Origin: Idiomarina seosinensis | GTDB lineage: Bacteria; Pseudomonadota; Gammaproteobacteria; Enterobacterales; Alteromonadaceae | DNA: 64,000 nt | NCBI RefSeq assembly: GCF_003987275.1 | Contig: NZ_PIQF01000001.1 | Coordinates: forward strand, 1-64,000 | Direction of reading: 5' to 3' | In this document: positions 55,466 through 64,000 of the stretch, piece after piece | Layout of the letters: every line of letters begins with the position of its first letter | Position numbering within the stretch: position 1 is the stretch's first letter | Program-made: the position numbers and the translations under genes | The notes under the pieces: generated by a model | The model's input: only the letters and a program-made list of their open reading frames with translations | Told to the model about the DNA's origin: nothing | Databases searched by the model: none

Positions 55466-56036
55466 GAATATAGTTTGGCACAATACTTCGGTCAGTCATG
55501 CCGAGCGGACACAGTTAAATGGCCATAAGCCGGCGATACTTTGGTATACCGGGTTAAGCGGCTCGGGCAAGTCGACCATTGCTAACGCGGTGGACCGCAA
55601 GCTCTATGAACGCGGGTGTCACACGTACCTGTTGGATGGTGACAATGTACGTCATGGTCTGAACAAAGATTTAGGCTTTGGGGATAACGACCGGGTGGAA
55701 AACATTCGCCGTATCACCGAGGTGGCGAATTTGTTTGCTGATGCCGGACTGATCGTTGGCACGGCCTTTATTTCGCCGTTCAAAGAAGATCGGGCGCAGG
55801 CACGGGCGCTGGCTGGCGAGCGGTTTATCGAAGTGTTTGTTGATACGCCGATTGAGATTTGTGAACAGCGCGACCCTAAGGGCTTGTATAAAAAGGCCCG
55901 GGCCGGCGAGATTGGTAATTTCACCGGTATATCGTCTCCCTACGAAGCACCAGAGTCCGCCGAAGTGCATTTACGCACCGCCGAGATGAGCGTAGAACAA
56001 GCCGCCCAGGTAGTCGTTGACTACCTTTTGTCGTAG
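55458..56036 (+). CDS. cysC: Adenylylsulfate (APS) kinase
   Basis: This protein is 192 residues from ATG 55458 (AAGG 9 nt upstream); a GTG at 55452 is the longer alternative. Features are Walker [42 protein letters not shown] and the phospho-serine FISPFKEDR motif. It phosphorylates APS to PAPS, the sulfate donor. It is separated from cysDN by six kilobases of sugar genes yet completes that pathway. Its 3' end overlaps the convergent hipB ORF. Confidence 0.96.
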   Translation: MSENIVWHNTSVSHAERTQLNGHKPAILWYTGLSGSGKSTIANAVDRKLYERGCHTYLLDGDNVRHGLNKDLGFGDNDRVENIRRITEVANLFADAGLIVGTAFISPFKEDRAQARALAGERFIEVFVDTPIEICEQRDPKGLYKKARAGEIGNFTGISSPYEAPESAEVHLRTAEMSVEQAAQVVVDYLLS

Positions 56037-56341
56037 GTCGCGCCGTACGTCGCGTCCTCGACGCGACAATGCATTGTGTCAGAGACGCAGGATAGTTTGA
56101 ACCCTCCCGGGCTAAGTAGTCGATTAATGATGGATAGCCGGGGATCGGTGTTGCCTTTTTCAATTTCGCGTAAAGTTTTGTCAGAAACCTGAACAAATTG
56201 TGCGTAGCGCGTCTGCGTCATGCCATATAGATCAACCCGGATGCGCTTTATTGTGTCACCAATGGATAAGCGGCCTTCGTTTACGTCGCGCTGAAGGTTT
56301 TGTATGCGAGCTTTGCGCTCTTCTAAAGATAAGTTAAGCAT
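56021..56341 (-). CDS. HipB-like XRE-family antitoxin with repeat-encoded C-terminal tail
   Basis: From ATG 56341 this is about 106 residues; a TTG at 56353 gives a longer form. The helix-turn-helix lies in [20 protein letters not shown] followed by EIEKGNTDP. It lies downstream of hipA and overlaps it by 8 nt, the reverse of the usual hipB-hipA order. The last 20 or so codons (from about residue 84) cross two family B palindromes (56049-56090), and the stop falls inside cysC. The tail therefore probably arose when repeats landed in the 3' end. It should bind and repress its own promoter and neutralise HipA. Confidence 0.75.
   Translation of the reverse strand: MLNLSLEERKARIQNLQRDVNEGRLSIGDTIKRIRVDLYGMTQTRYAQFVQVSDKTLREIEKGNTDPRLSIINRLLSPGGFKLSCVSDTMHCRVEDATYGATYDKR
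56049..56090. repeat. Family B palindromes after cysC, inside the hipB 3' end
   Basis: GTCGCGTCCTCGACGCGAC (56049-56067) is a perfect inverted repeat around a CCT-like centre. TTGTGTCAGAGACGCAGG (56073-56090) is a degraded copy. Confidence 0.82.
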
Positions 56342-57665
56342 GGCGTATTCCAAAGTCAGCTAGTTTTTTTTCAATACGATTAAACCCAATGGCCGGGAAT
56401 TCGATGATCTCCTCCGGGCAACCGTACTTTTCCAATAATGCCGGGACCTTGATAAGCTTTTCTGCTAACTGACGTAAAAACGCCATTAATTCATCGGGGT
56501 CACCAAAACTTTCGAGACTTTGAATCAGTTTGTCAAAATAGACGATACCGCCACGCTCGTACTCTTCTCCCCACTTGAAGAGCCGAGTGACCATTTCAGG
56601 ATCGGCTTTCATTGGAGCAAAGTCGTAGATTGGCGCGTATCTGATATCTCCTTCAAATTTTAAAAAAGAAATATTGCGTCCATGGTTATCTGAGTTGCCA
56701 AATACCAAGTTGAGTAAATCACGGGCGAGATATTGTTTAGCGAATTCTTCACTGGTCATTTTTGTGCTATGTCTAATTTTTTCCCAGACTTTTTCCATGA
56801 CAGAGAAGTGGTTTTGGTAACTGCCCGGGCCCGCATTAATTATAGAATAAATACTTTCGACGCCAATTCGGCAGGCAATAGAGTCTTCGAACCGCACATC
56901 AAAGCGAGGCAGCCACAGGCTGACTTGAGAATCTACTTCTAAAATCTTCATGCGAGAAACATCGATGGTTTCAATGCTACTATCGCCCAAAACGTCATTT
57001 AGCACTTGATAAAAAACACCTTCCGCACGAAGGATATTATTATCTCTACTTGAACGAGTGTTCCTTGCGAACTTGGTTAAATAAGGCGTTGCAGACAAAG
57101 TCTTACCAGCAAAGTCGGCATCAATGAAGACTTCGTCATTGTCGACCATCAGTAACAATTTTGGAGCAACACCGCCAGCTCCTGTTGCTCCCCCTACAGC
57201 CGCACCGTGTTCATTGGCATAATCTAAAAAATCATGCTGGAGCCGGGCGACATCGTCAGTTGAAAACCGCTGCGCGTTGGCGCCCCGTACCAGCGAGGCA
57301 GCCTCTTTTATGCGTATATTGCCTACCGGAGACATGCATGCATTGGTGAGTAATGCATAGTTTTGTTCAAATTCAGTGGCTCTTGCCATATTTAGGTAAT
57401 TTAGCCACCAATCTCTAGACTTTCCTACCGGCAATAAGTCGTCAAGTACTGCGGGCCAAGTCGGATATTCTGCCGGTAATATGGTGACTGGTGCATTAAC
57501 GGTGCATGCCCAAGAGTCTATTGCATTGTAGGTTAGTACATCGCTGATATACTGTGAAAAATAGTATAAAGTAACACTGCTTGTCATCTGTGCTTTATCA
57601 AAGTGGAGCTCTGCGGCATCCCACCATTTTTTGCGATTGAATAATTGAAGTGTTAGCGGTCTCAT
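56334..57665 (-). CDS. HipA-family serine/threonine kinase toxin
   Basis: This 443-residue protein has a nucleotide-loop-like GGATGAGGVAPKLLLM (Lys169), a catalytic loop VFGNSDNHGRNISFL (Asp326, His328, Asn331) and a metal-binding APIYDFAP (Asp348), the kinase features of HipA. Known HipA toxins phosphorylate aminoacyl-tRNA synthetases and induce dormancy; the target here is unknown. It is first in a two-gene operon with the hipB-like gene. It is inserted between cysC and cysQ on the opposite strand, which suggests acquisition into the sulfate-activation cluster. Confidence 0.87.
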   Translation of the reverse strand: MRPLTLQLFNRKKWWDAAELHFDKAQMTSSVTLYYFSQYISDVLTYNAIDSWACTVNAPVTILPAEYPTWPAVLDDLLPVGKSRDWWLNYLNMARATEFEQNYALLTNACMSPVGNIRIKEAASLVRGANAQRFSTDDVARLQHDFLDYANEHGAAVGGATGAGGVAPKLLLMVDNDEVFIDADFAGKTLSATPYLTKFARNTRSSRDNNILRAEGVFYQVLNDVLGDSSIETIDVSRMKILEVDSQVSLWLPRFDVRFEDSIACRIGVESIYSIINAGPGSYQNHFSVMEKVWEKIRHSTKMTSEEFAKQYLARDLLNLVFGNSDNHGRNISFLKFEGDIRYAPIYDFAPMKADPEMVTRLFKWGEEYERGGIVYFDKLIQSLESFGDPDELMAFLRQLAEKLIKVPALLEKYGCPEEIIEFPAIGFNRIEKKLADFGIRHA

Positions 57666-57789
57666 AAATTATACGGTAGTCTGTTACTGTTTATGAATAA
57701 GAATAGAGCAGATAACGGAACTAAGCTACCGTTTTCATGACTTTTTTTATTTTTTTCGGAGTTAAACTTCCGTAGTTTGAGTTTAAAGC

Positions 57790-57807
57790 CTGCGTCGGAG
57801 ACGCAAG
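57790..57807. repeat. Single family B palindrome before cysQ
   Basis: CTGCGTCGGAGACGCAAG (57790-57807) lies 4 bases upstream of the cysQ Shine-Dalgarno site. The rest of 57666-57823 is AT-rich and should hold the divergent hipA promoter; I see no certain box. Confidence 0.82.
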
Positions 57808-57823
57808 CCAGGGAGAATTATTA

Positions 57824-58558
57824 ATGTTGGACGAGTTACAGCAGATTGCGCGTGATGCTGGCGCGGCGATCATGGAAATTTATAACAGTGATGAATTTGA
57901 TGTTCAGCTAAAGGGCGACGATAGCCCGCTCACCAAGGCTGACTTGGCCGCTCATCGAGTGATTTGTGACGGGCTGAGCAAGTTAGCAGTGCAATACCCG
58001 ATTATTTCTGAAGAGTCGGCCGATATCGACTGGGAGCTGCGGAAGCACTGGCATCGTTATTGGCTGGTAGACCCGCTGGATGGCACCAAAGAGTTTATCA
58101 AGCGTAACGGCGAGTTTACCGTTAATATCGCGTTGATTGAAAAAGGTGAGCCAGTTTGTGGCGTTGTATACGCGCCCGTGCTTGATGCCATGTATGTTGG
58201 CCAGCGTGACAAAGGTGCCTTTTTAAATGGTCAGCCGATACAAGTGGAACAGCAAACTCCGGAGACGTTACGTATTGTCGGCTCGCGCTCACATGCCTCG
58301 CAGGAAACTACGGACTGGCTAGAGCAACTGGGCAAGCCCTACGAAATGGTACCGATGGGTAGCTCGTTAAAAATTTGTTTGGTCGCTGAAGGGAAAGCCG
58401 ATATTTATCCGCGCTTAGGGCCAACGTCGGAGTGGGATACTGCCGCTGCGCATGCCGTGCTCAATGCTGCAGGCGGTTCGCTAAAGACCACGGACGGCAA
58501 GGCTTTACGGTATAACCAAAAAGAATCTTTTTTGAATCCTTACTTCATTGCTGAGTAA
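57824..58558 (+). CDS. cysQ: 3'(2'),5'-bisphosphate nucleotidase
   Basis: This 244-residue inositol-monophosphatase-fold enzyme has metal-site motifs ISEESAD (Glu), WLVDPLDGTKEFI (Asp-x-x-Asp) and SEWDTAAAHAVL (Asp). It hydrolyses PAP, the by-product of sulfotransferases and PAPS reductase, to AMP. GGGAG lies 8 nt upstream of the ATG. It fits with cysDNC and the capsule sulfotransferase as the recycling step. Confidence 0.95.
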   Translation: MLDELQQIARDAGAAIMEIYNSDEFDVQLKGDDSPLTKADLAAHRVICDGLSKLAVQYPIISEESADIDWELRKHWHRYWLVDPLDGTKEFIKRNGEFTVNIALIEKGEPVCGVVYAPVLDAMYVGQRDKGAFLNGQPIQVEQQTPETLRIVGSRSHASQETTDWLEQLGKPYEMVPMGSSLKICLVAEGKADIYPRLGPTSEWDTAAAHAVLNAAGGSLKTTDGKALRYNQKESFLNPYFIAE

Positions 58559-58714
58559 CTTACATTGTTGAAACAATTTGTAACATGTCGCCAAAGAATG
58601 TTATTTAAATGTTTCTTCAGCTGGGTTAATCTTGAGGAGTGCGACTTCTACTTGCTGTTCGCAATGGATGCGAGAGTACGTCGCGCTAATAACCATAAGA
58701 AAGAGGAATCCAGG

Positions 58715-61700
58715 ATGAGTTTTGATTCAAGAAAACTTCCTCGCAAAAGCATATTAGCGACGTTAGTAACGTCAGCAATTGCTTTTGGCGCAGGAGCCCA
58801 AGATCTCAATTTAAGTGACATTCAACTAGAAGTCACTAAAGTACAGCGAAGTGCACCTTTTGATAAGCAAGAGTATAAGAAGCTTTTACAAAAAGAATAT
58901 TTTGTTCTAGAGCTTAGTGATGCTCCTTTGGCAACCTATAAAGGTGAAATTGCCGGTTATTCGGCTACTAGCCCAAAAATCTCCGGCACTGATAAGATTG
59001 ATACCCAATCTTCTGATGCAAAAAGTTATGCCGGCTATTTGAAGTCGAAGCAAGAAACGGTTGTTAGTGAGCTGCGTAATAAAGTAGCGGGCTTAAAGGT
59101 ACGTTCTCAGTTAGATACGGTCATCAACGCTGTGATCGTCGAAGTGCCGAAACAAGATAATATCAAAGAAGTTCTGGCATCAGCTAACGGCGTAAAAAAG
59201 GTTTATGAAAATAAAACCTATTACACTAATACCGATGCTTCGCTTGAGTTAATCAATGCGACTGAAGCATGGGAAGCTTTAGGCGGACAATCTGAGGCCG
59301 GTAAAGGTATCAATGTTGCAATTATTGATACTGGTATCAATTCGCGGCACCCAATTTTTGAACCTGCGGGACAGGAACGTCCTGAAAGCGCACCTAGCGA
59401 TGATTATTGTGCAATGATCGACCCTGGGTTTTGTAACGGAAAAATTGCTGTCGCCCGCTATTATACGCCGACCAGCCCTGTTCACCCCGATGAATATATC
59501 AGTCCCGAAGATTTCAATGGCCACGGTACTCACGTAGCGGGTACGGCTGCTGGTGGTGCGGTTAGCGCGACTTATCAAGGGGTTGATGTAAACTTATCTG
59601 GCGTAGCGCCAGGCGCGACCTTGATGGTTTACAAAGCATTATTTTCTACTCCAGAAGGCACAGGTTCAGGTTCTACTGTTAACTTAATGCAAGCATTAGA
59701 AGATGCGGTTGACGATGGTGCCGATGTTATTAACAACTCTTGGGGTGGCGGAGCCGGTGGTCAGCCACAGAATAGTGCTTACACACCAATATTTGATGCA
59801 GCTGAAGAAGCCGGAGTTTTAATTGCTACGGCAGCCGGTAATGATGGCCCAGGCGATCGGACCATTGGTTGTCCTGGATGTATCGAGTCAGGACTAACTG
59901 TTGCAAATACTCAACATGGACGTACTTTTGCCCATCTAGTTGATGCAGCAGGTGTTGAAGATCTGATTTCAACTGTCGGTGCCGGTGATTTTGAGATTAC
60001 TGAAGAGATTTCGGGTCCACTGATGCCTGTCGAATTAATCGATGACGGTGACGTTGAAGCCTGCGACGCTTTTGCAGAAGGTTCTTTAGAAGGACATATT
60101 GCATTTGTTTCACGCGGTGGCTGTTTATTTACAACTAAAGCCAATAACGTCCAGGCAGCTGGTGCTGTTGCCATGATAGTGTACAACAACTCTTTTGGGC
60201 GTATGGTTATGTCCATGCCGGGAGCTACGTTGCCAAGTGTGCAAGTGAGCCAAAGTGACGGCAAAGCTATTTTGGATGCTTACGACGAGGGTGCAAGTGC
60301 AACTATTAGCGGTTCGGCAAGCGCGGTTGTAGATGATACTGCCGTGGACATGATGTCCGATAGCAGTTCACGCGGCCCTAACGGTGACAGTTCTTTCCTG
60401 AAGCCTGATATTGCAGCACCAGGAACAAGTATTTTGTCCGCCTATGCCGCAAGTAATGACAACGTGAATGCTTACGGTGCTATTTCCGGTACGAGTATGG
60501 CAAGCCCTCATGTTGCTGGTGCGGCTGCATTAATGCGCCAGTCTTATCCAGAGTTGTCTGCTGAACAAATAAAATCGATGCTAATGACATCTGCAGATAC
60601 CAACGTCACTGACATGGAAGATGGCGAGGTAGTCCCAGCAACACCATTTGATCGTGGCGCAGGCCGTCTTGACGTAATCAACGCGATCAATACGGGTTTG
60701 ACACTGGACACAGCATCATTTGTAGATAACGGCTGTGTGTTAGGTTGTGAGTTCACGCGGGTTGTCACCAATCTGGCTGACGCTGACGTTGAGTGGCAGG
60801 TGAGCGTAGAGGTTGATGACGCTAATGCAATGGTTTCGGCGCCAGAAACGCTGGCAATAGAAGCCAATGGAACAGCTGAATTGGCGATGTCGGTTGATAC
60901 CACATACGCTGAGCGCGGCTGGATTTTTGGAACTGTGACCTTGACAGATCCTACAGGGACATTCCCTGATGCGAATATCCCAGTTGCAATCCATGCAAAA
61001 GCTTCGGATTCGGAAACTAACATTAATACTGTTGTTGAGGGTGGTGAATTCACTCCAGGCTCAACTGTTGATATGTTAACTGTAGCAAAAGCGACTGGAG
61101 AACAGTCTCCATTTAGTTTGATTACACGAGTCCCTGAAGGCACAGAGCTTGTCGAAGGTTCGGCTTACTCGCAAGAGTTGGGTGAGACTTCTCGCAATGG
61201 CTTTAGTGTGTCGCCAACAGGTAGCACAATAAGCTGGGCAGGTCAGTTAAATATACCTGAATCAAGCTTTGAAATGGTAGGTTCACCAACCGGTGGAATG
61301 TCATTAGCTGACATGGGAGCTCAACCTGTCAACTGTTCTCTTAACGGCGGCTGTGATGAGAATACGCTCCTCTATAATTTCCCGCTTCCGTACGCTGGTA
61401 CTGTCTGGCCGTCATTTCAGGTAAATACCAACGGAGTTGTTGCATTTGGGAATGGACCGGTAACCGGTACCTACTTGAATCAGGAGTTACCAGCTCCAGC
61501 CGCCCCAAGTAATATTGTTGCGCCATTCTGGTCTGACTGGGAGCTTTTGCAAGAAAATAATGCGGATCTCTATGTTGCCGTCTTTAATAATGCAAGTGGC
61601 TCACCAGAGTGGATTGCAGTAGAGTGGAACAATGCAACCATCTACGGTGATAGCTCTGGAGATACCTACACTTTCTCGGTGTTTATCAATATTAATCAAG

Positions 61701-62722
61701 AGTTAGTTGTTTATAACTATACTGATATTCCTTCTATGCCGGAAAATGTTACTATTGGTCTACAGGATGTCACCGGAGTATTGGGCGGTTCCTACTATTA
61801 CAACGGTAGTGGTAGTTCTGTTACGTCCGGCGATGCACTCCAACCGATGTTAAATACCAACCTAGGCACAGCCGAAGTTCGTTATAGCGTGCAGCTTCCT
61901 GAAGTAGCAACGGGCGATGAGCTGGCACTAGAATTAGGTTGGGATGAGACTACGCAAGTTGATATTGGTTCGAACTTTGAAGCAACAGAATTGCGTTCTA
62001 AATCTCATGTCTCACTGATTAATGGCGACAATAAGCTAGACGCTAACCGCGCATTTTCGGTTGAAGCTGAAGGCGAACTGTCGGTAGAAATCACGGCCCA
62101 GCCACAGCACGGTACGTTGGAACAAGTAACAGAAGTTGTTACGGATGAAGACGGTAACGAGACAGAACAGCCAGTGCCTGGTGTTTATGTCTACACTCCA
62201 GAAGTTGAAGAAGTCACTGAAGATAGCTTTAGCTATGTTGTTTCAGACGAAGCAGGTGTAACAACTTCAGAGAAAACGGTTACTGTTAATGTACTGGAAC
62301 CTAACGATCCACCAGAAGTTACTTCGCCAAACGGTGAAGCCAACGCAGACGGTGAAATCGTGGTATCGGCTGAGACGAATGGTACTGTGACTCTGTCTGT
62401 TGCAGCGACTGACCCGGACGAAGACGAACTGACTTATAACTGGATGCAGGTTTCAGGTCCAGAAGTTGAGTTTGAAGGTCAGGGCACCAGCGAAATTAGC
62501 TTTACTGCACCAGCAGAAGCAGGCGACGTTGTCTTTGAAGCTAGCGTTGATGATGGCCGTGAAACAGTCAGCCAGACATTTAGTGTTGCCGTTTCAGAGC
62601 CAGCTCCAGCTCCAGCACCTGAGCAAGACTCTGGTTCATCAAGCAGCTTTGGCTTGTTGATTGGTCTATTAGCGTTACCATTTGCTATCTTACGTCGCCG
62701 CTTAGCAGTGGCTCGTAAATAA
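58715..62722 (+). CDS. Secreted subtilisin-like serine protease with rhombosortase-type C-terminal tail
   Basis: The chosen ATG 58715 (GAGG 8 nt upstream) gives 1335 residues; the frame is open from 58565. It has a signal peptide, an I9-like propeptide (about 45-170) and an S8 catalytic domain with Asp205 (VAIIDTGIN), His270 (NGHGTHVAGTA), Asn376 (AAGND) and Ser594 (SGTSMASPHVAG). A PA domain is inserted at about 410-530. Several beta-sandwich domains follow to about 1290. The C-terminus has a Pro/Ala linker, a DSGSSSS segment, one membrane helix and an Arg-rich end (ILRRRLAVARK), the plan of a GlyGly-CTERM anchor. The adjacent rhombosortase should process it at the cell envelope after type II secretion. 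Confidence 0.93.
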   Translation: MSFDSRKLPRKSILATLVTSAIAFGAGAQDLNLSDIQLEVTKVQRSAPFDKQEYKKLLQKEYFVLELSDAPLATYKGEIAGYSATSPKISGTDKIDTQSSDAKSYAGYLKSKQETVVSELRNKVAGLKVRSQLDTVINAVIVEVPKQDNIKEVLASANGVKKVYENKTYYTNTDASLELINATEAWEALGGQSEAGKGINVAIIDTGINSRHPIFEPAGQERPESAPSDDYCAMIDPGFCNGKIAVARYYTPTSPVHPDEYISPEDFNGHGTHVAGTAAGGAVSATYQGVDVNLSGVAPGATLMVYKALFSTPEGTGSGSTVNLMQALEDAVDDGADVINNSWGGGAGGQPQNSAYTPIFDAAEEAGVLIATAAGNDGPGDRTIGCPGCIESGLTVANTQHGRTFAHLVDAAGVEDLISTVGAGDFEITEEISGPLMPVELIDDGDVEACDAFAEGSLEGHIAFVSRGGCLFTTKANNVQAAGAVAMIVYNNSFGRMVMSMPGATLPSVQVSQSDGKAILDAYDEGASATISGSASAVVDDTAVDMMSDSSSRGPNGDSSFLKPDIAAPGTSILSAYAASNDNVNAYGAISGTSMASPHVAGAAALMRQSYPELSAEQIKSMLMTSADTNVTDMEDGEVVPATPFDRGAGRLDVINAINTGLTLDTASFVDNGCVLGCEFTRVVTNLADADVEWQVSVEVDDANAMVSAPETLAIEANGTAELAMSVDTTYAERGWIFGTVTLTDPTGTFPDANIPVAIHAKASDSETNINTVVEGGEFTPGSTVDMLTVAKATGEQSPFSLITRVPEGTELVEGSAYSQELGETSRNGFSVSPTGSTISWAGQLNIPESSFEMVGSPTGGMSLADMGAQPVNCSLNGGCDENTLLYNFPLPYAGTVWPSFQVNTNGVVAFGNGPVTGTYLNQELPAPAAPSNIVAPFWSDWELLQENNADLYVAVFNNASGSPEWIAVEWNNATIYGDSSGDTYTFSVFININQELVVYNYTDIPSMPENVTIGLQDVTGVLGGSYYYNGSGSSVTSGDALQPMLNTNLGTAEVRYSVQLPEVATGDELALELGWDETTQVDIGSNFEATELRSKSHVSLINGDNKLDANRAFSVEAEGELSVEITAQPQHGTLEQVTEVVTDEDGNETEQPVPGVYVYTPEVEEVTEDSFSYVVSDEAGVTTSEKTVTVNVLEPNDPPEVTSPNGEANADGEIVVSAETNGTVTLSVAATDPDEDELTYNWMQVSGPEVEFEGQGTSEISFTAPAEAGDVVFEASVDDGRETVSQTFSVAVSEPAPAPAPEQDSGSSSSFGLLIGLLALPFAILRRRLAVARK

Positions 62723-62745
62723 GTAATCGGTTGATGTGATTTACC

Positions 62746-62769
62746 AAGGGGGCTTCGGCCCCCTTTTTT
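62746..62769 (+). terminator. Intrinsic terminator after the protease gene
   Basis: AAGGGGGC and GCCCCCTT form an 8-bp perfect stem with a TTCG tetraloop, followed by a run of T to 62769. It is among the strongest terminators in the window. Confidence 0.95.
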
Positions 62770-62788
62770 GATGGTAGCGAGGAATATT

Positions 62789-63385
62789 GTGAAGCAAACA
62801 ACTCAACAGTGTCTGATAACTTTAACGCCAGTTGCTATTGTGCTGGTGCTATTGCTGTTATTGCCACAACAATGGTTGTCGTTACTGGCGTATCAGCGTG
62901 GTGACGGTGACTGGTGGGAGTTTTTAACCGCTGGCTTTATTCACTTTGAACTAAGTCATGGGGTATCCAGCATTATCGGGCTGGGCGTCATGTGGTTATT
63001 ATTTGCTGAGCACATAAAGCCTTTGCCGGTTTGGCTGATGCTGGTGGCTACCGCCGTAATGTCAGTCGCTTTTGAGCATTGGTTGGCCGTAGAGCCTTAT
63101 GTCATGCCGACAGTGACTGAGAACAAAGGTTTTTCGGGGGCTCTGTATGGTTTTTTTGCCTGTGGAGCGACGTTAGATATTATAAAGCGGCGTCCTTTTG
63201 GTCTGGTGCTTTGGTTGTTGGTGATTGGCAAAGTAACAGCAGAGGCGGTGCTTGGGCAGCCGATATTAAGCTTTAGTGAAGTAGACCGGGTGGCTGTGAT
63301 GGGCCATTTAGGTGGGGCTATCACCGGTGTGTTTTGTGCTCTGGTCTATGGCTTTAATCTTAGGCATAAGCAAGCTAGGCAGTAG
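62789..63385 (+). CDS. rrtA: Rhombosortase (rhomboid-family intramembrane serine protease)
   Basis: GTG 62789 has GAGGA 5 nt upstream and is preferred over TTG 62768 and ATG 62771, which overlap the terminator. The product is 198 residues with about six membrane helices. Catalytic Ser116 lies in KGFSGALYG and His173 in VMGHLGGAITG; an FIHFELSHGVSSIIG motif (about 51-65) matches the rhomboid HxxxxH loop. Rhombosortases cut GlyGly-CTERM tails; the large protease just upstream carries such a tail, an enzyme-substrate pairing seen in vibrios and relatives. Confidence 0.87.
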   Translation: MKQTTQQCLITLTPVAIVLVLLLLLPQQWLSLLAYQRGDGDWWEFLTAGFIHFELSHGVSSIIGLGVMWLLFAEHIKPLPVWLMLVATAVMSVAFEHWLAVEPYVMPTVTENKGFSGALYGFFACGATLDIIKRRPFGLVLWLLVIGKVTAEAVLGQPILSFSEVDRVAVMGHLGGAITGVFCALVYGFNLRHKQARQ

Positions 63386-63387
63386 TT

Positions 63388-64000
63388 ATGAATGATTTTA
63401 TTGAAACCTATGATAATGCATTATCCAAACAACAGTGTCAGACGTTAATCGATACGTTTGAACAGTCGCCGCATACCGGCCCGGGTAGAACCGGCGGTGG
63501 CGTCGACAAAACAAAGAAGATCAGTACGGATTTATACTTAAACTCGCATCGCGAATATCAATCGTTGTTGCAGCAAATTCAGCAGGCTACCGCGCGCTGC
63601 GCGGTAGAGTATTTTAAAAAATACCGGTTTGCTTTAATTGCGCCGGTGTCATTAACATTAAAACATCCGCAAACCGGTCAGCCGGTGATGCTGACCGACG
63701 ACAACTTTGATGAATTAGCTGCGGGCAACGAAATGTTGCTGATGCAAAAGCTGTTTCGGCTAGGCGCTATTCAAATGCAGAAGTACGATAAAGCCGAAGG
63801 TAATTATAATTACTGGCATTGTGAACAGTTTCCGCAAAAAGGCTCCACCGAAGCGCTGCATCGTGCCTTATTATTTATGGTTTATTTAAACGATGTTGAA
63901 GAGGGCGGCGAAACCGACTTTTATTATCAGCAGCGGTCGTTAAGGCCAACCGCCGGGCAGTTGGTGATAGCGCCCGCTTATTTTACTCATACTCATCGCG
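63388..64000 (+). CDS. 2-oxoglutarate/Fe(II)-dependent oxygenase, prolyl-4-hydroxylase-like (3' end outside window)
   Basis: The ATG at 63388, 2 nt after the rhombosortase stop, opens a frame running uninterrupted to the right edge (204 codons). The encoded protein shows a jelly-roll core with QMQKYDKAEGNYNYWHCEQF, where His-x-Glu occupies the iron-binding HxD position, then LFMVYLNDVEEGGETDFYYQ and QLVIAPAYFTHTHR with the distal iron His. This is the P4H-type 2OG-Fe(II) oxygenase pattern. The substrate is unknown. Confidence 0.85.
   Translation, partial: MNDFIETYDNALSKQQCQTLIDTFEQSPHTGPGRTGGGVDKTKKISTDLYLNSHREYQSLLQQIQQATARCAVEYFKKYRFALIAPVSLTLKHPQTGQPVMLTDDNFDELAAGNEMLLMQKLFRLGAIQMQKYDKAEGNYNYWHCEQFPQKGSTEALHRALLFMVYLNDVEEGGETDFYYQQRSLRPTAGQLVIAPAYFTHTHR

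Noticed and set aside
60544-61143. Minus-strand ORF of 199 codons inside the subtilisin gene
   Set aside because: It is antisense to conserved protease and beta-sandwich coding sequence, with no ribosome site or domain.

Overview
This 64-kb window reads as chromosome from a marine gammaproteobacterium of the Alteromonadales type. An Idiomarina-like organism is my best guess, inferred from the gene families, the moderate GC of the flanks and marine-style surface genes; no rRNA or taxonomic marker gene is present to prove it. Nearly the whole window is devoted to the cell surface: an adhesin, a polysaccharide and a secreted protease.

Region 1 (1-12.7 kb) is a LapA-type adhesin system. It holds the 3' end of a giant RTX adhesin with a VWA domain, then its type I secretion operon (outer-membrane factor, ABC transporter, membrane-fusion protein) ending in a LuxR-type regulator with a degenerate receiver. 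A convergent lapD-lapG pair provides the c-di-GMP receptor and the periplasmic protease that control adhesin release. Region 2 (12.8-16.2 kb) has a seven-repeat lipoprotein with an EF-hand-like loop, a four-helix-bundle ORF and a small outer-membrane barrel. These are separated by GC-rich, stop-free, inverted repeat arrays.

Region 3 (16.2-24.4 kb) is a group-4-capsule-like export module: wzi and a very large SLBB export protein on one strand, and gfcA-gfcB-gfcC-gfcD divergent from them. Region 4 (24.5-47.5 kb) is one long polysaccharide operon. It begins with a sigma70-like promoter, a perfect ops/JUMPstart element and four tandem 36-bp palindromic repeats. Then come wzz, rmlBDAC (dTDP-L-rhamnose), a Wzx flippase, a sulfotransferase, glycosyltransferases and an EpsG/Wzy-like polymerase. 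An unusual aldolase / CMP-sugar synthetase / HAD phosphatase / GT-B cassette follows, probably for a non-standard ulosonic acid. The operon continues with capEFG/fnlABC (UDP-L-FucNAc), an amino-sugar reductase plus initiating transferase, a decayed IS3-family element and ugd. Its base composition drops clearly in the middle (about 29-44 kb), as is typical of exchangeable glycan loci.

Region 5 (47.6-58.6 kb) carries cysD, cysN, an SLC13-type permease, cysC and cysQ, which make PAPS and dispose of PAP. They are interrupted by a second initiating sugar transferase, galE, pgi and a hipA-hipB toxin-antitoxin pair in reversed order. With the sulfotransferase in region 4 this suggests a sulfated surface glycan. 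Region 6 (58.7-64 kb) holds a large secreted subtilisin with a rhombosortase-type tail, its adjacent rhombosortase, and the start of a 2-oxoglutarate/Fe(II) oxygenase.

A family of GCGTC-n-GACGC palindromes recurs in the intergenic spaces from 24.6 to 57.8 kb. It lies in opposite orientations at the two ends of the polysaccharide operon.
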